From assembly GCA_030015575.1 (NCBI GenBank), contig CM057338.1:633694189-633758188 (forward strand): a stretch of 64,000 nucleotides of DNA, read 5' to 3'. Each line of letters starts with the position of its first letter. The first letter of the stretch is position 1. Shown here in pieces: positions 10,773-22,348 of the stretch. This stretch comes from Agapanthus africanus. Taxonomy: Eukaryota > Streptophyta > Magnoliopsida > Asparagales > Amaryllidaceae. The position numbers were made by a program, and so were the translations under genes. A model generated the notes under the pieces. The model did not search any database. It was not told the origin of the DNA and was given only the letters and a program-made list of their open reading frames with translations.

Positions 10773-12687
10773 TGTTAGTGTATATGCCCTAGAGGCCATT
10801 ACTGTATCATACAAGTTTGTATATTACTTGATGGAAGCTTGGGATATTCACTGTTGTATAGACAATCTTGCTCAAAATGGTAGTATGCTACTTGGTTTGT
10901 TTATACTTTAATGTGTACATATGTTTCTTTTAGCATATCGCCTATACACTTTAGTGGAGCCTTTAGGATCTTTGCTTGATTACCAGCGTTGTGATGGCAG
11001 TCACACTTATGGGGGCTGGGTAATCTATAAGCACATCCTTATACAGGTCCCTAGTCGTAGTACTATCGAGACAGGGCATCGATACTCCGGAGTAGACTAG
11101 CGTATATGCTTCTCATCCCAGTCGGAGAGATGGTCTGTCCTACAGCCGTCAGTACGTCGTACTTGAGATAGTATGCGGGTGCTCGTTAGGTTACGAGTAC
11201 ACTGGACAGGACTCGTCGGGAACTGTTGGTTGGTACTATATCTATCGTCGGTTATCAGTTCCCAGGTGACATGCGTACAGCTTAGTCCTCTGACTTGACA
11301 CTGTCACTTCGCCTCAAGTATGTTCCCACTGTACTTTGATTACTACCCTACCACGGCTCAAAGGAGTCGTGCAAACAGGTAGTAGTTGGGTGCAGTCCCG
11401 AAGCACTTGGAGGCAGTGACGGTTAGATAGGATTCGTCTCTCCCGGTATTGGGGGTTTATATCGCGCTGCGTCTAGGAGAGCCATTACACAAAGTCCCTG
11501 GCCAGGGCAAGCGAGATATACTTGTAGGTTTTCAAGTGTTATCTCAGGGTGTTCTAGGCTACACTCCGACACGACTTGTACCGCTATTAGGGGACTGACG
11601 TTTACCGCCGCCTAGGCCCGCCATGCGATATTCTCAGACGAACGGACCGGACTATACGAAGATTGTCACATACAGACTCAGTAGGAGTTCGGATGGGTTC
11701 ACCTCATCAGTCTTCTCATCGGCATCTACCTGGGGACCGTTACGTACAGCTAGTGCCGCTTGCGGTCTGTGGTTAAACCCACTGCCAGCGTAGTGTCGAG
11801 TCTTTAGAGTCCCACACAAAGGGTTATTCGCCTTTGGGCAAAACCGAGTAGAGATCGCATGGTTTTGCAACGGGGTTCGTTCACATCCGCGCACTTGTGC
11901 ACGTTTAGTGTCCGGACAGTTATTACTAGCGGGCTTTGGTTTAAGCCAGATCCTAGTATATGTTTTGGGGTTAGTTTTATCTCATTGTATTCGTGTTCCT
12001 CGGAACACGAATGCGGGTGTGTATGCACAGTTGACTGAGGCAGAGGCAGAGGATTCTCATTAGGGTTTTGGTACGGGTGTGTATGCACAGTTAACGGTTG
12101 TCTTTTACTAAACCCTAATGATTATGTGAAATATCAATTAATAATATTAATTAAAGAAAATTGTGTTATGGTTAGTGTTGTTGACCTTTTGACCATGCTT
12201 GACTTGTTGACCAAGGTTGAAACTTTGACCATCATCATTTCAAGCAAAGATGCTCTTTGATCTTTGCAAAACTCATTTAATGTGAAATGATAATGGTCTT
12301 TTCAACCTACCATCACCTTTTTTCTTTTTGATTAATATTATTAATTAGTTAATTCATATATATTGGATATGGTTGCAAAACTATTATCATTCTCTCATAT
12401 TCATTCTCTTTCATCCATTGCTCTCCCTCTTCCTCTAGCTCTAGGCAAAAATCTCTCATGAGTTGAGAACCATTTGCCTTCGAGATAAAACACCAAAACT
12501 CATCTCTACTCATCCTAAGGTTGAAGGTTTAGCAAACCTAATACTTTAGTTACCTCAAGTTCGACGAAGGAGCTCAAGGTAGAGACCCTCAGGTGGATCC
12601 ATCTTCGGCAAGAGAAGGCGACGAGAAGAGAACCATCCGACCACCATAAGGAGTCCAAGAGAAGGAATTCAAGTTAAGGTATAACCC
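10773..12687 (+). repeat. A-type LTR, left part, interrupted by element B
   Basis: It starts TGTTAGTGTATATGCCC and aligns with the LTRs of element A (53463 and 61408) through blocks such as CCACGGCTCAAAGGAGTCGTG. It is colinear to about 12682, where element B is inserted, and it resumes at 22262. No internal region of its own element is present. Confidence 0.75.
12683..12687. repeat. Target-site duplication of B, left copy (AACCC)
   Basis: The five bases AACCC precede the B 5' LTR. The five after its 3' LTR (22262-22266) are AATCC. The single C/T difference fits a 5-bp duplication followed by one transition. Confidence 0.5.
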
Positions 12688-14641
12688 TGTTGGACATAGT
12701 GCCCTCTAAGTCAATTATTGGATCGCAGGTACGTGATTGCAATGATTGAGGAAGGACCTATACCGACAGAACAGTCTTACTCGAGATAATAGTATGCTAT
12801 CTGGTTTGTCTTTATCATCATGTAGATGTTGATAGAGCCCGTAGGATTCTTGCTTGACTACCAGCAGAATGATGGCGATCATATATGTGGGAGCTGGGGT
12901 CTATAAGCACATCCTTAAAGTGTCCCTAGTCATGGGAGTTTCAAGACAGGGCAACGATACTCCAGAGTAGACTAGTGTATACATTTGAGACCTCGACAAG
13001 GGGCGGTGGCCAGTCTCACAAGCCACTGGTGTCAGTTGGATCATCTAAGATGTATACAGGTGCTCATTGGGTTATGAGTACACCGGACAGGACTCGCCGG
13101 GAACATGCTAGTTGGTATTATACATAGCGTCAGATAGCAGTTCCCTGGTGACATATGTACAGGTTAGTTCATCGACCTGAGGTCGTCATTTGTCTCGTGT
13201 GAGTTCCCACTGTACTTTGATTTATACCCTACCACGGGACAAAGGAGTCGTGGAAACAGGTATATTTTGGGTACAGTCCCGAGCCACATGGAGGCAGTGA
13301 GTAGATCTTCGAGGATTCGTCTCTCCCGGTATTGGGGGTGAGATCGCGCTGTGTTTAGGAGAGCCATTACATGAAATCCCTGGCCAGTTTAATGGAGATT
13401 TACCGGAAGGTATTCCAGTAGTATCTCAGGGTGTTCTGGGCTGCTCTCTGACACGACTTATGCAGCTATTGGGGGTCTGACGTTTACCAACCCCCTAGGC
13501 GTAATATGCGATACTCATAGACGAATGGACCGGACTGTACAGATATTGTCACGGTCAGGCTCAGTAGGGTTTATAGACGAGTTCGCTCGTCAGCTTCCCT
13601 TCCAATCAATACATAGGCAAATCGTTACGTACAGCTTGTACCTCTGACGTGCTAGTGGTACAAGCTTTGTCTCAGTTGCATTTGTATTATACTGGTAGGC
13701 TTTGGTTTAAGCCGGATCCCAGTATTATACTATGTAGATATAATATCTTTGTCTCAGTTGCATTTCTATTCGGTCGTAATACAAATGCGGGTATGTTTAT
13801 ACTAATACGGGGTTATCCTGAAATTCGTTTCAGGATCACTTTTGGAAGTTGCCAGTTTCCAGTTTTCTATCAGCCGTATTTAACATTCGGTTAAATACGG
13901 ATTTATCTTTTCGTCTTGAGGGTGAGTCATTGTGTGTGGAAGCTTCAAGATTAGTGACTCATTCTTTTGCATTGATTATTTGGTGACTAGGTTTTCATGA
14001 CTCATTAAGCAATAATTTATTCATTTATTGTGTTCATACTTGGTGTCATTTGTGACTCATTCTTTCTTCATGATCAGTATTGCTTATGGTCACCTCCCCT
14101 CTCCTACACTCACTCTCCCTCTTCTTTATAAGTGGCCGGCCACATTTGTGGAGGTTGATGGTTATTTTTTGCTTGAGAAAAGATTATGATAGTTTAGTGT
14201 ATGGAAATTTCATAGCCCAATTTCCATTTACCCGATTCCAATTGGCAACTTCATTAACCGTTCGTCCATAGCCTTGGACGTAACGAGAAAAAGTGTTCTA
14301 CTCATTCTCTACATCATCTTGGTCGTCTCTTTTAGCAAACTTGACGATCGAGTTGCCTCGGTTCAGAGGCGGGAGCCCGTTTAAAGATCCGTCGACGTGG
14401 TGCCACCTGGACGACGAGACTGGAGTTTCAGAAGATCGAAGCCGCCACAACAAAGCGTGGGATGATGGTTAAAGATTGAAGGACTCTGATTGTTCGGTAT
14501 AACAATTCTACCCTCTTTACAATTTGTTAGTTTAGCTTTAATGGCAGATCCGGGTTATAGTACGCGATAGCGCCAGTCGTAAAAGTTTTGTTCTGCATAT
14601 TGGCGTCTGTTAGACGGCCGGGGCGCTACCGTGAACTTACA
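12688..14641 (+). repeat. 5' LTR of B
   Basis: The LTR starts TGTTGGACATAGTGCCC and ends GTGAACTTACA one base before the primer-binding site. Compared with the 3' copy it lacks about 125 bp near 13655, where the GTGCTAGTGGT junction jumps to CAAGCTTTG. A TTTATAAG box is at 14125-14132. Confidence 0.88.
14125..14132 (+). promoter_or_regulatory. Candidate TATA box in B 5' LTR
   Basis: TTTATAAG follows a CT-rich stretch and is kept at 21745-21752 in the 3' LTR. Its place about 1.44 kb into the LTR would leave about 0.5 kb for R and U5. Only sequence form supports it. Confidence 0.3.
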
Positions 14642-14642
14642 G

Positions 14643-14654
14643 TGGTATCAGAGC
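14643..14654 (+). other. Primer-binding site of B (initiator tRNA-Met)
   Basis: TGGTATCAGAGC starts two bases after the 5' LTR end and is identical to the sites of A, E1 and E2. Confidence 0.9.
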
Positions 14655-16939
14655 CTCACCATTAAGCTATACTAACTTGTGGTAACGCGTTTAAAAGATC
14701 GATCGAACGGAATTTCCAAAATCATAATTTTCTGCACACAAGTTTCTGTCGATTTTTTAAAGGGCCTAAAAATAATTTTGCATATCATAGAAAAGTGTGC
14801 AGGGTTTTATAAGAATTATGGGAAAATTTGGGCACCTGATCCCACTTTGCCACCGTGGATCCGCGGTCAAACCTAGGGTTTGACCGCGGAACCGCGGCGA
14901 CTCTGTGGGAACAGTGCTTAAAATTTTCCAGAGAGCTTCTAATAGGAAATTGTGGTTTTTAGGTACTATTCTTTTGGGCCCATATTTTGTTACTGTACAG
15001 CAGATGTTTATGGGTCCCACTTCGGGAAATTTTGTCGATCGAAATTTAAATGTGTTAGTTTACAGTACTTACTTTATATCTCCGACCGGGAATGTCATTT
15101 GATCGGTAAACCGCGTCTGATTGCTATAGTTCTTTTAGACGGGTTTGCGAATGTGACATTCGCGTTGATGTTCTGTGTTGTGCTGTGATGTTGCGGATTT
15201 GTCGTGGTGGATAGCTGGGTGCAATGATAGTGCAGTTTGGATTTATTTGTACTTTTGATATTGCGGGGCGAGCGTCCGACTTGTGGACTGCCGTCACTGC
15301 CTGTTGTATAATATTCTTTTGGGGCACGACCAGGTTGAGGTCGATGTACCCGTTGTACATATTTTTATTTCTGTACTAGGTTTATCCCGTGAAGGAGTGC
15401 ACGGATAGCCGGGTTCTGGAGAGCAACGGGTCCGTATCTCATGGTTTTGAGAGGCAGAGGGGCCTCAATCTAGAAATTGGCAGACTATTCGCCGCACTCG
15501 TAGGGGGTACAGGTTGACCCAAGGAGGGGTGCTCAATTTACCGGATTCCGTGAAGTGCCGGGTGTTCCATTCACTATGTTGTGGGGACTACCTCGCTTCA
15601 GGTTTTGGCGGGTAACTTGCCGCACCCGTAGGGGTCTAGGTTTCATTGCACAGGCTATCCACGCGACCAGGGGAACGCCGGGTTTCAGTAGCGGCTCTGT
15701 GAAACCCGGGGATCCCAGATTATCTGTATTGTTCTGTGATGCTTATTACTTTTCTGTAATGTTGCATATTATCACACCTGGAGCGATTATTGTATATTAG
15801 TTTATATACTATTAGATGTTGTATATGTTTTACACCCGCGCTAGTCCAGCCCCCGCTCTGTCGTTAGTTAAGTAACCTAACGGGTGATGAAGGGACCCAG
15901 TGACGAATGCGGATGGCATATACGTACATTTTACTTTCGTTCTTTTCTGGTGTGATTGATTGATGGGACTGCATTGATTCTTATCGATACAAGGATAAAA
16001 CAAACCTATATTTGATGTTGTTGGAACAAATTTTAAAAGGTGTTATTACAAAGATGTTTCCTTTTGTTTTGCATAGCGGTATTCAGTTAGAATATCCTGC
16101 ACCTCATTCCATGAGGAAAAGGCCGAGATCCCTTCACGGGAGTGACCCCTTGGGCAGAAGTTTACGTCAGGGTAATAACTTCAATATAGTCGATTACAAG
16201 TTGCTTTGCATTGCGGTATTCAGTTGGAATATCCAGCACCTCATTCCACGAGGAAAGAGCCGAGATCCCTTCACCGGGAGTGACTTCTTTAGCAAAAGGT
16301 TTTCGCCAGTATATTTTTATAAAAAGCTATCAGGTTCCTTCAACGAGATCAAGTTCATTACGTTAAAGGTTTTTCGCCAAAAACTAGCCGTAATCCTCCG
16401 TCATTTCTTATGGATGGTCAGTAGTATTCAAGCTATGTTTGTTGGCCTACGTCAAGGCATAGTGTTTGGTAGCTGCTGGGTATTTATTTGTTGCATAGAT
16501 AGATGCATTAGTTTAGGACAGACATACAACCTTGTTGGCCTACGTCAAGGGCATGTACGATGACCTAAATTAATCAGGACAACGACGGGTAGAACTTGAC
16601 ATGTGGCTTATGATTTGTTGGCTTACGTCAAGGTTATAAGTGCATGGGATAAAAATTATATCGGGATTTTCAAACATACAGGAAACATGCCAGACTTGCG
16701 CATACCTTCTGGAGTATGTTAACTTGAGTGGCTTCCATCAAGTTATCATGCGATGATAGTTGGATCCCGATTCTCACTGATGAGTTGGTTTACTCTTCGG
16801 GTGATCCCGACTAATTCTTCTTTCAGGTTTAGAGGAGAATTTGAGATTACAGTAGGAGGTTTCCTAATTAGATAAAGTGATAACCATTCTGATTTAGATT
16901 AGAGTGCACGCAGAGTGTTTCTTTTCTCTCTCTCTTTGG
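14655..16939 (+). other. Leader of B
   Basis: This non-coding leader runs from the primer site to the pyrimidine tract CTCTCTCTCTTTGGCAG. It holds the GC hairpin (14861-14889), the 21-nt palindromic element (15862-15882), two copies of the motif containing GAGATCCCTTCAC (16096-16150 and 16231-16295), and three copies of TTGTTGGCCTACGTCAAGG or its TTACG variant (16438-16457, 16532-16550, 16615-16633). The reading frame of 183 codons at 16012-16563 overlaps these repeats, is not kept in the other families and is not taken as a gene. Confidence 0.7.
14861..14889 (+). other. GC-rich hairpin in B leader
   Basis: CCGCGGTCAAACC pairs perfectly with GGTTTGACCGCGG around a TAG loop, giving a 13-bp stem. 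It begins 218 nt after the start of the primer-binding site, matching the hairpins in E1, E2 and A. Confidence 0.75.
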
Positions 16940-17036
16940 CAGCGACCTTTGAACGACCCTAGACAATAACTCAGTGACCAAGTTGACCGAACCTTCTTAA
17001 AATACTGGCTTTTGGATTGTCTAAAGTTGCATAAGT

Positions 17037-17813
17037 CATTGCTGCTCCTTCTTTTACCCTTTGTATTTCTCAGAACACCCCGTATTACTACGGACATCCA
17101 CTTCCATTGGATAGATCCATCGTATGGTTATATACGAACTCGATGGGATTTCTTCAAGGATGGATCCAGGTTCAGGAGAAATAGAATTGGTTTATTCAGT
17201 TGGCTTTTATTATCGCCTTCTCTCAGGTTGCGAGGGCTCCTTGGTTTATGAGAGTACACCTATTACGCTTATTGGATAGTCTTATTCCAAACCATAAGCA
17301 GGTGCCGAAAGGTAGGGAATGATGAAAACCAATTAGCCTAAGCCGGGTGTACAGAAGTTAATAAATAAATACAAGATAAAAGAATTAGAAAGAGGGCAAA
17401 GTAAATTGCGACTACTAACATTCACGACCAAACCACGTATTTCATCGCCACTCCTACTTCACCTTTGATTTCTCCAGAACAACCCGTATCACAACGAACA
17501 TCCAATTCCATTGGATAAATCCATCGTATGGTTATATACGTACTCGAAGGATATTTTTTCGAGGATGGATTCTGGTTCAGGAGAAATAGGAATAAGGATT
17601 ATTCAGTTGTCTTTTATCATCACCTTCTCTCAAGTTACGAGTACTCCTAGGATTAGGAGGGTACACCTATTATTCTTACTGGATATTCTTCTTCCAAACC
17701 ATAGGCTGGTGCCAATCCGTAGGGAAGGAAGAAAACCATTTAGCCTAATGATGGTGTACAGAAGGTAACGACTAAAGACAAATAAAGGGAATTGGAAAGA
17801 TGGCAGGGAAATA
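17037..17813 (+). repeat. Direct duplication of about 370 bp inside B
   Basis: 17037-17404 and 17443-17813 are imperfect tandem copies. They share TTCCATTGGAT, ATCCATCGTATGGTTATATA, GGTTCAGGAGAAATAG, TTCCAAACCATA and GTGTACAGAAG. The block lies where gag and protease would be expected. ATGGATCCAGGTTCAGGAGA and its partner could be relics of a D-x-G-S-G protease site, but this is weak. Confidence 0.7.
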
Positions 17814-20183
17814 TACGGTTAAAGTCATGAATTGGATTATGGAAGAGGCATTACTAAAGAATACCAGGATACCCCTACGAAACATTTTATTGTTTCAGTG
17901 CATTGTTAATGGAAAACTGATTTCCCGATTAGATACTTACTCCAGGGTATGTATTTACCAGGTATGATTCTCACATCTGTATGATTTTACACATGTCGAG
18001 TGGGAGCAAGTTATTGGATGTTAGGTGATCATCCTCATTATATCGGAATTCGTTGTAATTGGTGATATTTGAGGAAATCGCCTGGATACAGTTTTCAACC
18101 TACGACGCACAAGGTTTTGAGTTATTCAACTCAGCGGACTTATACAGAGTATTGTATGTTGTCCATTTTCCATCAGGACAAAGGGGCTGGTCCTTGTACT
18201 ATATTCTGTTTACTTATGACTTCTCTAGTTTTTAGACAAGTGTTTCGTAGAAATACAATGTCTAAGTTTTGAGAAGTTGTGAGTATAAGAATAAAGTAGA
18301 GAACCAAGTATCGCAAGTATCGGGATTCTTCAAAGCGATCGAAGATGTAGATTCTTGTGATTGGTATTCAGTTGATTGTAATGGTTTTGAGAAACTTGTT
18401 TCTCTTTCTGGTTACTGATAATTGGATGGATTCCTAAGTTGAGTAATGCTGATAAGCCTCTCTACATTAAGTTGATATGCACTGGAGACAGCTGCATGTT
18501 TTTAGATCTGGTTCTAATTAAATAAGTGCCAATGTTTCTATATTGAATATAGAATGGATCATATCTTAACGATGTTAAGGTAAGGGGAGTTGTCCAGCTT
18601 ATGCTTAAAAACAGACACTGAATAACTCAAGGCATGTTTCTGTAATGGCAGTTTGTGGGTTGACCCTAGCTTTGACGAGGGTTGATTTTTTACCATCTGA
18701 TAGATCAATAGTGATATTGTTCTAGACTCGCCACAGTTTTAGTAAAATGGATTGCTTTTCAGAAAACATTAGTGGGAGTATGGTAGAACTGGAAGTGATT
18801 CCAGAACCACAAACGATTACGGAAAATTTAATAGGACCTATATATTCAATCACGTTTGACATTCCAATAGCCACTCCGCAGATATGGTGGGTAACCTCAG
18901 ACACCCGAGAGGTACTCCGGTAGCCTCAAGGACGGTGACAGGGAGGTTCTTGTTTACCCAGACTTGACACAACTGTTGTTCCAGACTATGATACCCGGCA
19001 GGAGGATATGTATAGCATCGTTCTAAACTAGTTTTAGAAGTGTACGTATATATTATTCTGCCATAGGGTTGTCGTAGTCAGTGGGAGAAGTGGAAGCATA
19101 GTGGCCAAGTAGCGTATATCTATTTATAGACCAGAGCAGATATAGCGGAGATAGATCATCTAATTTTGATATGACAGTCATAGGTTTGACTTCATCAGAA
19201 TAGGGGATGGATCTGTTAAAAAAGGTAGTATGGTGTAATGTCCTGGTATTTGGATGACATACACAGAGTAGGAAGTAAAATTCCTATACTACGATCGGTT
19301 GTACTTTGGTCGTCACACAGTTGTTTCTCCACAAAGGATATGGATATAATATCTGACATTCTGGTTACTAGATCTATGGTTTTAGATCTAGATTTGGATA
19401 GTTTCCCAATGTGGGTACTTGGACAGTATTCTAATAGTATTTTAGAATAGAAGACTCCTGGTATGGTGGTGTACCTGCAGGTGATGGAGTCACCCACTCT
19501 AAAGGTGTCTTACAGACTAAAGGGGAGAGGGACGTACATGATTGACAGATCAGTTGCTTAGGCAATTGAGTCAATCGTGAGATGTCAAGTACCACACCAG
19601 ATGTCGTTTTTGCACTAGATGCGATGAGTTTATATTAATCCAATCCTGAAGAAACATACGGAAGCAGTTTTTAGAACATAAGTACATGTTCTACGGATTT
19701 GATGACGGCAGCCTCCTTCGGGAGACGGTTATTATTCCAGGCTTCACAGGTGACCTGGATGACAGAGTGATTGTCAGATTTATATTTTTTCCCTCAGACG
19801 AGGGACAGTATTATGGACAGGTGGTCTAAGAGGATACTGTGGGAGGCATAGTGCTAGACACTGATTAGTTTCAGTTATCGATACATTCTAAGAAGTTTGG
19901 ATTTGTAGTTCATTTATGAACTAGGTCCCATCAGATATCCAGACATATTCTAAGACAGGTATTACTCAATTCGGGAGATGGTTTTCTCCGTGAGATTGAG
20001 ATATAGAGAGATACAGAAAGAAACACCGAAGAGCGGATCCACTCACTGAGGCTATTTCTCGAACACAATAGTTTTACAAATGAGCTTTGTGAAACTGATT
20101 AGTAGAAGAGTTGGATGCTCAGTATCATACGAGTTGTGAGTACGTGGCATCGCAATAATTAGCCTTAAGTGCAAGTAGGATAT
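17814..20183 (+). pseudogene. Remnant copia pol of B
   Basis: Isolated traces of copia pol occur in the expected order. Near 18268 TTTTGAGAAGTTGTGAGTAT parallels the integrase FEKFREY region. At 18770-18825 the spacer before RT (GAACTGGAAGTGATTCCAG) matches element A. At 19238-19300 a WYLDDI stretch corresponds to the RT YVDD box. Near 20035 GAGCGGATCCACTCACTGAGGC matches the RNase H tail. Stops and frameshifts occur throughout, with no open stretch over about 100 codons. No function is possible. Confidence 0.65.
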
Positions 20184-22261
20184 TGTTGGATATAGTGCCC
20201 TCTAAGTCAATTATTGGATCGCAGGTACGCGATTGCAATGATTGAGGGAGGACCTATACCGATAGAACAGTCTTACTCGAGATGATAGTATGCTATCTGG
20301 TTTGTCTTTATCATCAAGTAGATGTTGATAGAGCCCATAGGATTCTTGCTTGACTACCAGTAGTATGATGGCGATCATATATGTGGGAGCTGGGGTCTAT
20401 AAGCACATCCTTAAAGTGTCCCTAGTCGTGGGAGTTTCGAGACAGGGCATCGATAATCCAGAGTAGACTAGTGTATACATTCGAGACCCCGACGAGGGGC
20501 GGTGGCCGGTCTCACAAGCCACTGGTGTCAGTTGGATCACCTAAGATGTATACAGGTGCTCATTGGGTTATGAGTACACCGGACAGGACTCGCCGGGAAC
20601 ATGCTAGTTGGTATTATACATAGCGTCAGATAGCAGTTCCCTGGTGACATGTGTACAGGTTAGTTCATCGACCTGAGGTCGTCATTTGTCTCGTGTGAGT
20701 TCCCACTGTACTTTGATTTATACCTTACCACGGGACAAAGGAGTCGTGCAAACAGGTATATTTTGGGTACAGTCCCGAGCCACATGGAGGCAGTGAGCAG
20801 ATCTTCGGGGATTCGTCTCTCTCGGTATTGGGGGTGAGATCGCGCTGTGTTTAGGAGAGCCATTATACGAAATCCCTGGCCAGGGTAATGGAGATTTACT
20901 GAAAGGTATTCCAGTAGTATCTCAGGGTGTTCTGGGCTGCTCTCTGACACGACTTATGCAGCTATTGGGGGTCTGACGTTTACCGACCCCCTAGGCCTAA
21001 TATGCGATACTCATAGACGAATAGACCGGACTGTACGGATATTGTCACAGTCAGGCTCAGTAGGGTTTATAGACGAGTTCGCTCGTCAGCTTCTCTTCCA
21101 ATCAATACATAGGCAAATCGTTACGTACTGCTTGTACCTCTGACGTGCTAGTGGTTATACCCAGTGCCAGTGTATTGATGAGTCATTAGAGTCCCCCACA
21201 GACACTTTCCCAAGTTCGGGCGAAACGTTGTAGATGCCGTATAGATTTATGGCAGGGTTCGGAAAATGCACGTGCGTTTTTCGCACGTGTCATTTTTTCG
21301 GGCAGATAATACTGTTAAGCTTTAGTTTAAGCAGGATCCCAGTATTATACTATATAGATATAATATCTTTATCTCAGTTGCATTTGTATTCGGTCGTAAT
21401 ACAAATGCAGGTATGTTTATACTAATACGGGGTTATCCTGAAATTCGTTTCAGGATCACTTTTGGAAGTTGCCAGTTTCCAGTTTTCTATCAGCCGTATT
21501 TAACATTCGGTTAAATATGGATTTATCTTTTCGTCTTGAGGGTGAGTCATTGTGTGTGGAAGCTTCAAGATTAGTGACTCATTCTTTTGCATTGATTATT
21601 TGGTGACTAGGTTTTCATGACTCATTAAGCATTAATTGATTCATTTATTGTGTTCATACTTGGTGTCATTTGTGACTCATTCTTTCTTCATGATAAGTAT
21701 TGCTTATGGTCACCTCCCCTCTCCTACACTCACTCTCCCTCTTCTTTATAAGTGGTCGGCCACATTTGTGGAGGTTGATGGTTATTTTTTGCTTGAGAAA
21801 AGATTACGATAGTTTAGTGTATGGAAATTTCATAGCCCAATTTCCATTTACCCGATTCCAATTGGCAACTTCATTAACCGTTCCTCCATAGCCTTGGACG
21901 TAATGAGACAAAGTGTTCTACTTATTCTCTACATCATCTTGATCATCTCTTTTAGCAAACTTGACGATCGAGTTGCCTCGGTTCAGAGGCGGGAGCCCGT
22001 TTAAAGATCCGTCGACGTGGTGCCACATGGACGACGAGACTGGAGTTTCAGAAGATCGAAGCCGCCGCAACAAAGCGTAGGATGATGGTTAAAGACTGAA
22101 GGACTTGGATCGTTCGGTATAACAATTCTACCCTCTTTACAATTTGTTAGTTTAGCTTTAATGGCAGATCCGGGTTATAGTACGCGATAGCGCCAGTCGT
22201 AAAAGTTTTGTTCCGCATATTGGCGTCTGTTAGACGGCCGGGGCGCTACCGTAGACTTATA
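20184..22261 (+). repeat. 3' LTR of B
   Basis: It starts TGTTGGATATAGTGCCC and ends GTAGACTTATA, where the 5' copy has ACTTACA, so the terminal CA has decayed to TA by a C-to-T change. At 2078 bp it is longer than the 5' LTR because it keeps the segment around 21155-21330 that the other copy lost. Confidence 0.88.
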
Positions 22262-22266
22262 AATCC
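22262..22266. repeat. Target-site duplication of B, right copy (AATCC)
   Basis: These five bases after the B 3' LTR differ from AACCC on the left by one transition. Confidence 0.5.
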
Positions 22267-22348
22267 CCTAACCGAGTAAGTAAAGCTCTTGTTTGTTGCT
22301 TGTGTGTTGTTTAGCAAAGATCCGGGTTTTCTAGTCCATGTTACCATT
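22262..22348 (+). repeat. A-type LTR, right part
   Basis: After B, the interrupted A-type LTR resumes with GTTTAGCAAAGATCCG and a segment like 55270-55310. It stops about 70 bp before the expected LTR end, where the reversed B-like LTR starts TGTAAGTCC. Confidence 0.6.

Larger units (their letters stand above)
12688..22261 (+). mobile_element. B: complete copia-type element with destroyed coding region
   Basis: This 9.6-kb unit has paired LTRs (12688-14641 and 20184-22261), a tRNA-Met primer-binding site (14643-14654), a leader related to those of A and C, and a decayed pol. It lies inside an A-type LTR with a near-perfect 5-bp target duplication. The LTRs are about 95 percent alike in the first 400 bp by eye, but the pol is so eroded that only short stretches are recognisable. 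This suggests that it was mobilised by another element's proteins after losing its own. Confidence 0.85.

Noticed and set aside
16012-16563. 183-codon reading frame in the B leader
   Set aside because: It spans the twin leader motif, and the frame is not kept where the motif recurs in C. It has no domain.
16438-16633. Regularly spaced repeats resembling a small CRISPR array
   Set aside because: There are only three copies at uneven spacing in a plant retroelement leader, and they recur in sister elements.
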